Shown: piece by piece, positions 45,465 through 53,460 of the stretch | Numbering within the stretch: position 1 is the first letter of the stretch | How the letters are laid out: each line of letters begins with the position of its first letter | DNA from: Stentor roeselii | Taxonomy: Eukaryota; Ciliophora; Heterotrichea; Heterotrichida; Stentoridae | Assembly: GCA_006503475.1 (NCBI GenBank) | Contig: RSEH01000065.1 | Location: forward strand, 62,001 to 126,000 | DNA: 64,000 nucleotides | Direction of reading: 5' to 3' | Notes under the pieces: model-generated | What the model saw: only the letters and a program-made list of their open reading frames with translations | What the model was told of the DNA's origin: nothing | Database searches by the model: none | Program-made: the position numbers and the translations under genes

Positions 45465-46706
45465 ATGGTTACTTGCCCAGTCACAGTATCTCCACTCATC
45501 GACATCACTATTTTCCTGGGGCTTGTAAGGAACACTTAGATAGGACTCAGTCTAATGGAAGCCGGGATCTCTCGCAAGGGAGACGCAGGTCATTTGATTG
45601 TCAAGAACTTTGTCCAATTTTCAACTGCAATTATTTCTTATTGGCTCATCGGATATGGTTTTTCTTTCGGATCCTCTGATAGCACCTTCATTGGAGAAGA
45701 GTATTTTGGAGGGGATGAGTGGATTGAAGATAAACAGTTCCGTTGTTTCTCTTATAGCGGACTTGTTGGAGTTTTTGTTATTTTTATCATTAATGGGGCT
45801 GTTAGTGATAAGATCGGGTATGTTGGGTCTGTGGTTTTTTCTATTTTTGTTATGATTTTTGTTTGGCCAGTTATCGTTTCCTGGATATGGGGTGACGGTT
45901 GGTTAACCTCTGAAATGGACGAGAGCGTTCAAGACGAAGGAGGCAGCATAACAGTCTACACCTTCGCAGGTGCATTCGGTTTAATCGGAGCGATTCTAAC
46001 AGGTCACCGTTCAGGTAGATTTGAAAGTTCAAGATCCAATGATTTTTCACTTTTACATCACGAGCTTTACTTAACCGGAAGCATGTTAACCATTCTCGGT
46101 TGCTTCGGCATCGGCTTCGCTCAATGGAAACTCGATTTTTACGGCTTCGCTCTGGGAAACATGTGGATTTGTGGAGCAGTCTCATCTCTTCTCAGCTTAA
46201 AATTACTCACTTTCTGGGAAGAAAGTCTATACAGACACTATTTGTCTGTATATCAAGGATTCATCGCTGGCATTGTCTGCATCGCTTCTTCGGCTGGCGA
46301 TACTTCGCCTTGGGAATCGGGAATTCATGGAATTCTTGCAGGACTCGCTTTTGCTTTCGGGTTTAAAGTTGTGGAATGGATGAAAATTGATGATCCTTTA
46401 AATGTTACAGCTACTTTTTTAATGCCGGGATTTTGTGGAGGGATCTTACCTGGGTTTATTGATAGTGTCAGAGGAGCGTTTTGGGGAGGGTGGAAAAGTT
46501 GTCAGTTTCTTGGAACTCAAACTGTTGCCACTACAGTAGTACTTTTTTGGAGTCTTTTCTGGGGATTCATAACATTTGGGTTGCTGTGGGTATCAGGGTA
46601 TCTAAACCTAGACAGAAACCTCAGAATAATCGGTTTAGGCAAGTCAGTGCTGACCCAGAAAGGTTACACCCTCCGAAGATGGTTCAACGCCGATGAGTTG
46701 ATTTAG
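45465..46706 (+). CDS. Ammonium transporter (AMT)-family protein lacking both pore histidines
   Basis: With the 15-nt intron removed, the ATG at 45465 gives MVTCPVTVSPLIDITIFLGL joined to IGLSLMEAG, restoring the first helix of AMT proteins; the product has about 408 residues and some ten membrane helices. Family blocks are clear: VKNFVQFSTAIISYWLIGYG, NGAVSDKIGYVGSVVFS, GLIGAILTGHRSGRF and WMKIDDPLNV. The two pore histidines (H168 and H318 of E. coli AmtB) are not present: the first site reads ITVYTFAGAFG, and the DDPLNVTATFLMPGFCGG segment contains no His. Ammonium conduction of the usual type is therefore doubtful. RICTOR starts 19 bp downstream. Confidence 0.88.
45525..45539 (+). other. 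15-nt spliceosomal intron in the AMT-family gene
   Basis: GTAAGGAACACTTAG interrupts the frame between codons 20 and 21 and carries an in-frame stop. Removing it joins FLGL to IGLSLMEAG, the expected AMT helix. It shares GTAA at the start, A at position 10 and TAG at the end with the intron at 19641-19655. Confidence 0.92.
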
Positions 46707-46725
46707 TTAGTTAAACATCTAAAAA

Positions 46726-49700
46726 ATGGAAAAACCTAAGAATCATGAAAAGATGTGTAAAGAAGTAATCAAGCTCTGCTCAGACTTGACTTTTCCCGCA
46801 AAAGCGACAGTTCTAAGCCACTTATACAAGCGCACCAAGCTTCTCAACGAGTGCTCTTCAGAGTACTTAAAAGACCTCTCATGTCCGTCAATCTTCAAGA
46901 CTATTCGCCTTTTCCTATCAGCAAAGGAAAAGGACAGCAGAACCACAGCGTTGAAGGTCTTTAGATACCTCTGCTCCTGCCCACAAAGCTTTGACACTCT
47001 GCAACAGTCACACATTGACCACTTCTTAGTTAGGGCCTTCGAACTCGAAGGCCGGGGTGAGGAGCGCATGGAGGCATGCAAGTTGATCAGGAAGTGGCTT
47101 GAAGTCGCCCCTGAGACTTTTCCTAAAAGTCTATGTAGCAGTCTTGTATCACTTGGGGATTGTGAACAGGATGATTTGAAAGAATTTAGCATCGAGGCTC
47201 TGAGGTACTTAACTAGTCAAAATTTGGAACTTGTTGCGTGGAGTGGAGGACTCAGGGTGTTAATTTTAAGTGCTTTGGATCTTAAGTGCACACAACATTT
47301 AAGTGAAAATATCGTCTTGACCATCAACTTTTTGATAAATGAAGCTGAGTCAAGAGCGTTTTTGAAGAATGGAAAGGAAATTGGAAGGATTTTTTCTGTT
47401 TTTACTGATTATGAAGCAGGTTTGAAAGAAAATGAACTCGAAGCTGCCATCAAACTTGCCAGGAAGTTCTTGGTTGGTATGGTTAAAGCTTGGCCTGGAC
47501 TGATTTATTTGGTTTCTTGTGGGTTTGAACAAGTTGTTAATATGCTCGGATTCCCGGTTAAGCCCATCATTAAGGAAGGAATTCTTGAAACTTTAATGGA
47601 AATGGTCTGTGTTCCAGTTGATAGCTCAGTTAAGTATTTCAATATACTTAATAATTATTTGGCTTTACTTGTTAAGGGACTCTTGCATTGTGGACTTTAT
47701 AATGCACTTAGTCATTGTGCACTTGATAAAAATACTAGAATCGCTCATCGAGCTCGTAATTTGTTGAAAGTGGTCACTAAAGTCGCAAGCGACCTACTCC
47801 CTGAATCCCCACAAGTAAGTCTAAACCTAATCTCCGGAAACGAAGGAAAAACAGCAGAGCTCGTAGCAGAAATAGCAAACTCAGCTCGAATCACTAACAT
47901 TCTAAGCGATTCCAACATGTTAAAACTTTCCTGTGATTTTATCTCCTCAGATTCAGGAAGTTCAACAACATCGAGCGTGATTTTAGTAAACCTTTTAAAG
48001 CAGCACATTTTGAACAGTTTAGACGACACTCAATACTTAAACCTAATCAACAGAAGTCAAGTATCAAAAGAAGTAGCGAAATGGGAATGGCCAATAATCC
48101 ACGAAATAATATCAGGACCAATCTCGACCCCTCTTCGCTTCATCCACCCTCAAAGCCAGAAGTTCTTAAAAAACCTTGTCGGTTACTTCATGCCTTCCAA
48201 AGGTCTCTTCTCAAGTCTTCCATGGCACCCTTGCAATTTTATCAAGTCTCGAGTAGGCTGGTTGTTAATAACTCTTCTTCTTTCCCAAGAAGAAGGAATT
48301 TCTCTTCTTTCAACAACTTACTCTGAAAGTTTCTTCGTAGTCCGCAAGTCATACATGGGAGAATTATCAGATGCTTTAGAAGAAGAAGTAAAATTTGAAG
48401 AGTCTCAAAATAACTCAAATTCACGAGTTTTTCCTTCAGAAAAAGTAAAAAAATGCATGGCTCGGGAGTACTTTCGATGGATCGGGATCTTTCTCAGTAG
48501 CAGGTCAGGAAAAAAACTGCTGAAAACTTATAACATTGACTCAAAAATCATGAAACTTGCGACAGTTGAACACCTTGCACCTGTTTTACTTACAGTTTTA
48601 GATTTTAAAGAAGAAAATTCTCAGCAGTTTTTAAATTTGATGCTGCAGTCTAAAAGTAAACTGCTGAGGTTGAAAGCGATTGAGTGCTTGAGAGGGATTT
48701 ATCGTTCTGGAAGTTTTAACTTGTCATGGGCTATCTGGGGATTGAAAAGTCTTTTACATTCGACTGATGTGGACTCGGTGACTTCTTCGATTTGCTTGTT
48801 GGATGAACTTTGCCAGTTTAAGGAGAATTTGTTGACTTTGATTGATACTGGTCCACAGATTTTGCTGAAATTAGGAGAATTGGGAAATCAGGTCTTGATT
48901 AGGTTCTTGTCTAGTTCAAAAGGGGTTCAGTACTTGGCTCAGATGGATTATATACAGGATGAACTGGAAAGGTGGAATGGTTTCGCGAATCAGGAATATA
49001 CACAGATTATTGAGGAAAAAGTACAACATGGACTCACTGCGCCTAAGAAAATGTTTGCTTTGGTTGTTCATGTTCCTAAACCTTTTCAACTATCGGATAG
49101 ACTTCAGCTTAATTGGATTTCGAAATTGCCTTTGAATATGATTGTTAATTGGCATGGAGGGAAAGTTGAAGTGGATTGTCTTGTTGAACTTGATAAAGAA
49201 GATGCTTATCTCACCAGTTACTTCGATCACTTCGACATCACTAACTTCGAAGGTCTCTCCGCTTCCCTTCTGCTCGGGCAAAGCAGTATCGATTCAAAAG
49301 GTTCAGAAACCCGAGAAGCCCTTCCAGTGAAATGTCCTCGAGAAGCTTCATCATCTCCAAAATCCGATTCCCATCATTTCGAGTCCTCAGGTGTTATTTT
49401 TTCTCTATCATCAGGTCGTCTTCTAAAAATTTCCTTCCGTCTTCAAATCCTTCCAAAAGGAGTTCCATCTCTTCAAATCCCCAGACACTTCTTCGGAGAA
49501 TTAGCAAAAACTTCTTCAGGAATCGAGTTTCTTTCAAGTTCCAAGCACATCGAAAGTTACTTAAAGAAACTATCAGAGCCTCACCCAATAATATCGAAGC
49601 GTGCATGGATTTGGGCTTTAGGTCATACAGGGGCAAGTAATACAGGAGCTAGTTATCTTTTAAGTCATTCTGGAATTGACTTACTTGTTAAAACTGCGGA

Positions 49701-50202
49701 AAATTCAAAGGTCTTGTCATTGAGAGGAACTGCTGCACAAGCCTTGTCTCTTATTGCTAGGTCACCTCTGGGTAGGACTGAGTTGAGGAAGTATTGTTGG
49801 GTCTCAAGTCAGGCTTATTCTTCTTCGATTGCTGTTCCTGATAGGGCTGAAAAGTTTTTTTGGGTCGAAAGGAATGAAAAGGTTTTTCCTTTTGAACAGA
49901 GATGTGAAAAAATTGAAAGGATTTTTGATGGGCTTAAGATGAGTGAGGTAGAAAAAGAAATTTTTAGACATGTTTGTCTTCTTGGAAGTCTAATGAATAA
50001 AACGGCAAGTGAACAGTTTTTAAGGAATTTAAGGAATAATGCCCCGTCAACATTTGCATCAGCTCCATTATTCCACGCTGTGATGAGTGCCTTGGCTGGT
50101 TTCAACTTTAAAATGAGTACTCGTAGGATTATTCATAAGTTATTTGAAAGGGCTTATCGCATGGAAAATTTCAAAGAAATGGATGAATTTGAGTTTATTT
50201 AA
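46726..50202 (+). CDS. RICTOR: RICTOR/Pianissimo, TORC2 scaffold subunit
   Basis: A 1158-residue helical-repeat protein. The diagnostic region lies near residues 925-1050: RHFFGELAKTSSGIEFLSSS, then RAWIWALGHTGASNTGASYL and KVLSLRGTAAQALSLIARSP, matching the conserved RICTOR domain (human ...WALGNIGSSNWG... and ...LSIRGTCVYVLGLIAKT...). The N-terminal 600 residues are armadillo-like. RICTOR defines TOR complex 2, which controls AGC kinases, cell polarity and the cortex. The gene is single-exon and sits 19 bp after the AMT-family gene and 9 bp from the convergent PKG gene. Five or more strand-composition blocks alternate along it without disturbing the protein. Confidence 0.9.
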   Translation: MEKPKNHEKMCKEVIKLCSDLTFPAKATVLSHLYKRTKLLNECSSEYLKDLSCPSIFKTIRLFLSAKEKDSRTTALKVFRYLCSCPQSFDTLQQSHIDHFLVRAFELEGRGEERMEACKLIRKWLEVAPETFPKSLCSSLVSLGDCEQDDLKEFSIEALRYLTSQNLELVAWSGGLRVLILSALDLKCTQHLSENIVLTINFLINEAESRAFLKNGKEIGRIFSVFTDYEAGLKENELEAAIKLARKFLVGMVKAWPGLIYLVSCGFEQVVNMLGFPVKPIIKEGILETLMEMVCVPVDSSVKYFNILNNYLALLVKGLLHCGLYNALSHCALDKNTRIAHRARNLLKVVTKVASDLLPESPQVSLNLISGNEGKTAELVAEIANSARITNILSDSNMLKLSCDFISSDSGSSTTSSVILVNLLKQHILNSLDDTQYLNLINRSQVSKEVAKWEWPIIHEIISGPISTPLRFIHPQSQKFLKNLVGYFMPSKGLFSSLPWHPCNFIKSRVGWLLITLLLSQEEGISLLSTTYSESFFVVRKSYMGELSDALEEEVKFEESQNNSNSRVFPSEKVKKCMAREYFRWIGIFLSSRSGKKLLKTYNIDSKIMKLATVEHLAPVLLTVLDFKEENSQQFLNLMLQSKSKLLRLKAIECLRGIYRSGSFNLSWAIWGLKSLLHSTDVDSVTSSICLLDELCQFKENLLTLIDTGPQILLKLGELGNQVLIRFLSSSKGVQYLAQMDYIQDELERWNGFANQEYTQIIEEKVQHGLTAPKKMFALVVHVPKPFQLSDRLQLNWISKLPLNMIVNWHGGKVEVDCLVELDKEDAYLTSYFDHFDITNFEGLSASLLLGQSSIDSKGSETREALPVKCPREASSSPKSDSHHFESSGVIFSLSSGRLLKISFRLQILPKGVPSLQIPRHFFGELAKTSSGIEFLSSSKHIESYLKKLSEPHPIISKRAWIWALGHTGASNTGASYLLSHSGIDLLVKTAENSKVLSLRGTAAQALSLIARSPLGRTELRKYCWVSSQAYSSSIAVPDRAEKFFWVERNEKVFPFEQRCEKIERIFDGLKMSEVEKEIFRHVCLLGSLMNKTASEQFLRNLRNNAPSTFASAPLFHAVMSALAGFNFKMSTRRIIHKLFERAYRMENFKEMDEFEFI

Positions 50203-50211
50203 TAATCAATG

Positions 50212-52890
50212 CTAAAAATCAATGTCCCAGTTTTCGGTGTAGTTGCTGTGACGCTTTGTTTTTGGAATGGTTTCTTTTTCCTCGATTTTTGTTATCACTT
50301 CGTTTAGACTTTTACCGTTTCTTACTGCGTTTTCTATGTCGGCTTCTAAGCTGTTGCATTGAGGCGTGAATGGGGGTTTCAGGTCTTTACTTGCAAGTTT
50401 ATCCCAGTTGAAACCGATGAACCAGGGATTGGCTTTGAAATTTTCGATAGACCCAGCAGTTCTAACAGCCGGATTTTTACTTAAAAGTTGATTGATGAAC
50501 TCTTTGACCTTATTTTTATTATCAACCCATTTAGGAAAAACAAGTCGTCTCTCCTGAACCTTTTCATAAATCGTATAAGGATTACTTTCATCTTCCCCAA
50601 ACGGTACATTTCCAAACAAAAATTCAAAAACCATGACTCCAAGACTCCAAAAGTCAGCACTAAGTCCATATCCATGTCCAGTGATGACTTCGGGTGCCAT
50701 ATAATGCGGAGTTCCAACAATAGTATAAGTCCTTCCATTGACAAACTTAGCAGTTCCAAAGTCAATCAACTTGGGATACCCTTCAGCATCAATCACAACA
50801 TTTTCAGGTTTCAAGTCTCTAAAAATAATATTCCTTTCATGAAGATGTTCTAAAATAAGACTAATACACCCAGTGTAAAACCTGGCATCACATTCTTTCA
50901 ACAAGTTAAGTTCCCGAAGCACATCAAACAAGTCCATGCCTCGAATGAACTCAACTAAAAAATAAACTCTTTTCGAATCTTTAAATGTTTTTACAAGTTT
51001 CATGATCATCATATGATCAAGTTGCAAAAGAATTTTCCTTTCCAAGACAATATTTTCCTCGATTTCATAAGCTTCGACTTTTCGTCGATCAACAGTTTTC
51101 AAAGCGTACATCGTTCTTTTAACTTTATGCATTGTTAAAAAGACGTTGCCGAACATTCCACTTCCGAGTTTTTTGATTATTAGTAAGTCAGTTAGTTGAA
51201 TGCTGTCGTCTTGTAGGTCGATTCGCGTCATTAGAAGCTTTTTTGAGCCTTCGCTGACGAATTGAAGAAAGTCTTTCTTGAAGATCACCCAGCACTCGAC
51301 TTTTTTGCGGGCGATGACTGAGGCTGTTCGGATGTTGTTGAATAAAAGACTTCTTTCGCCGAAGTAGTCGTGTTTTGTTATGCTTCGGATTGATTGGCCG
51401 TCTTTTATTATGTCTACTTTACCGGATTTCACGATGAATAAACAGTCTCCTGGGTTGTTTTGCTCTACGATTGTGTCTCCATCGTTGAATTCTTTTATTT
51501 TTAGGTGAGTTGCTAGTTGAGTTAGTTGGTCTTGTGATAGCCCTCGCAGAAGTTGGACTCGTTTTAGCAGGTTTATTACTTCGTTGTTTGATGTTACCTC
51601 TTTGAAACTTCCTCCAATAGCATTAAAAAACCCAGAACTCGAAATCATTGCAACATCAGTTTCACAAACAGCCACAAAATTATCACTAAAAATATCACTG
51701 ATTTCATTGATAACTTCTTCAGCTCCAACAACATCAAACAATTTAAAAGTAATATCTCGAATTTTGAATCTCTTGACTTCTCCTTTGACAACAACGATCA
51801 AATTTTCACTTTTTTCAGACCCCGCTGGAATAACGATTTCTCCCTTTTTAAAAGATTTGACTTGCATGAAATTGATGATGTTTTCAGTTTGTTGCTTGTC
51901 AAGTTTTTTAAGAAGAAGATTTTTTTCAAATGCGATTTTTATGGAATTTTTGTAGATGATTTGTCTGATTGATGTTCCGAAACATCGGGATAACTCTTCA
52001 CTACTTAGACCTAAACAAACCACGTCTTCTAAGGCGACTACTGAGGCGGTTCTTGCTGAACCGTAGAGTAAGGCCTGGTCGCCGAAATAGTCACCTTTTT
52101 CCATTCTTCGTATCACTTTTCCTTGCTGGGTGCAATTGACTGAACCCTCTTTTATTATGTATAACAAGTCGCCTGGGTCTCCTTCATTAACAATCTTTAC
52201 CCCCGATCTATAATTAAAAATAGTCAAGCAATGAAGCAAACTTTCTTTCAAATCATCACTCAAAATATCAAACAAGGCAATCGAGTTAATGAAAGATTTA
52301 TTTTCCTGATAATTCTTAACATTCAAGTCCTGCAAAATGCTTCTAAAAGCAGTTCTATCCAAAGTCCAAAAAGAACTATTAATGATCGACTTAACAGTAG
52401 CACTTCTCGGAGTATCATGAATCAAAGCCAGTTCACCGAAGCTGTCTCCAGGTTTCAAACTATTAACTTTAACTTCATTAACAATCACATCAACCCTTCC
52501 AGTTGAAATAATAAAAAATGCGCTTCCTTTCGACCCTTGATTAAAAATGACTTCATTTGAATGAACTGCAAAAAGCCTCATCTTGTCAATGATCAAAAAT
52601 TTCTGATTTTCTGTCATTGTTGAGAAAATGAAGTGCTTTTGAAGGCAGAGGTTTATTAGTTTTATATCTGATGAAGATTTCACCTTCTCTATTTCAATTG
52701 CGCCTGGAAGGTCCCCTGATTCTACTGGACGGATTCGGTGGTCTACTACTGCTCGCTTTTGTTTTAGGTTTTTACGGTTTTGAGATGATATGTCTTGAAA
52801 TGGTTTTTCTTCTGGCTTTGATTGAAGTTTACTTGGTTTTCCAGATATCGGGTGCTCTAGACCTGATTTTTTACTTAAGCAGCCTCCCAT
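50212..52890 (-). CDS. PKG: cGMP-dependent protein kinase with four cyclic-nucleotide sites, acylated N terminus
   Basis: Read from the ATG at 52890 the protein starts MGGCLSKKSG, a classic N-myristoylation plus palmitoylation signal; an ATG six codons upstream would hide it. Four cyclic-nucleotide-binding domains lie in series: phosphate-binding cassettes FGELALIHDTPRSATV, FGDQALLYGSARTASV, a third without a recognisable cassette, and FGERSLLFNNIRTASV. The AGC kinase domain (about 565-830) has LGSGMFGNV, FRDLKPEN, IDFGTAKF and APEVI. Three intact sites plus a degenerate third is the arrangement of apicomplexan PKG. Membrane-bound cGMP signalling is the likely role. Confidence 0.93.
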   Translation of the reverse strand: MGGCLSKKSGLEHPISGKPSKLQSKPEEKPFQDISSQNRKNLKQKRAVVDHRIRPVESGDLPGAIEIEKVKSSSDIKLINLCLQKHFIFSTMTENQKFLIIDKMRLFAVHSNEVIFNQGSKGSAFFIISTGRVDVIVNEVKVNSLKPGDSFGELALIHDTPRSATVKSIINSSFWTLDRTAFRSILQDLNVKNYQENKSFINSIALFDILSDDLKESLLHCLTIFNYRSGVKIVNEGDPGDLLYIIKEGSVNCTQQGKVIRRMEKGDYFGDQALLYGSARTASVVALEDVVCLGLSSEELSRCFGTSIRQIIYKNSIKIAFEKNLLLKKLDKQQTENIINFMQVKSFKKGEIVIPAGSEKSENLIVVVKGEVKRFKIRDITFKLFDVVGAEEVINEISDIFSDNFVAVCETDVAMISSSGFFNAIGGSFKEVTSNNEVINLLKRVQLLRGLSQDQLTQLATHLKIKEFNDGDTIVEQNNPGDCLFIVKSGKVDIIKDGQSIRSITKHDYFGERSLLFNNIRTASVIARKKVECWVIFKKDFLQFVSEGSKKLLMTRIDLQDDSIQLTDLLIIKKLGSGMFGNVFLTMHKVKRTMYALKTVDRRKVEAYEIEENIVLERKILLQLDHMMIMKLVKTFKDSKRVYFLVEFIRGMDLFDVLRELNLLKECDARFYTGCISLILEHLHERNIIFRDLKPENVVIDAEGYPKLIDFGTAKFVNGRTYTIVGTPHYMAPEVITGHGYGLSADFWSLGVMVFEFLFGNVPFGEDESNPYTIYEKVQERRLVFPKWVDNKNKVKEFINQLLSKNPAVRTAGSIENFKANPWFIGFNWDKLASKDLKPPFTPQCNSLEADIENAVRNGKSLNEVITKIEEKETIPKTKRHSNYTENWDIDF

Positions 52891-53205
52891 TTTTGTAACG
52901 AGTTTCATAAAGTGGGTTTAGTGAGGTTGGGAAAAAATTAGTAATGGAATGTTTTAGTTGGTTTGTTAAATAATATTAGTTTGATTCTTTTTTTCACTAT
53001 AATGTATTAATTCGAGGTAATGATTTAAAGCATTTTCGTGAAAAATTGAATTTCTGTAACATATCTACTTGTAAAATATTAGGTTTCTTCTTTATTTAGA
53101 ATACCAAAAGGAAACTCTAAAGGTGTTAAGTAATATTCAAAATTTAGATGGGATATAATTTAACCTAATCAAACCCTTCATAAGTACAAATCCAAATACA
53201 TAAAA
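52891..53205. promoter_or_regulatory. Divergent spacer between PKG and a small gene
   Basis: These 315 bp separate two start codons and must include both promoters. AT-rich; no specific element was recognised. Confidence 0.45.
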
Positions 53206-53460
53206 ATGCTAATTCAAAGCAGAAACAGGTCAAGTCTAAACAAAACTCAAAGAATCATCTCAAGAACCCGAACAGTAAGCGCCGCATCTCGAGCCCAAGG
53301 GCGTCTTCACCTATTCAACAAGCAGCTTCCAAAATTTGCCCAAGTAAACATGAACGACATCAAAGAAATCTACTCAAAGCAAGAACTCGAGGTGACAATA
53401 AGCGTTCCATTAGTGTCTCACAAGTCGAAAAGATTAAGTGGAAGTAATAAACCTAACTAA
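53206..53460 (+). CDS. Small basic hypothetical protein
   Basis: An 84-residue frame from ATG to TAA. It is rich in Arg, Lys, Ser and Asn (RNRSSLNKTQRIISRTRTVS) and has a more ordered second half (PKFAQVNMNDIKEIYSKQEL). No family is recognised. The gene is supported by C-rich third positions and by its exact fit between the PKG promoter region and the convergent thioredoxin-fold gene, whose stop codon overlaps its own. It could still be a chance frame. Confidence 0.5.
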   Translation: MLIQSRNRSSLNKTQRIISRTRTVSAASRAQGRLHLFNKQLPKFAQVNMNDIKEIYSKQELEVTISVPLVSHKSKRLSGSNKPN

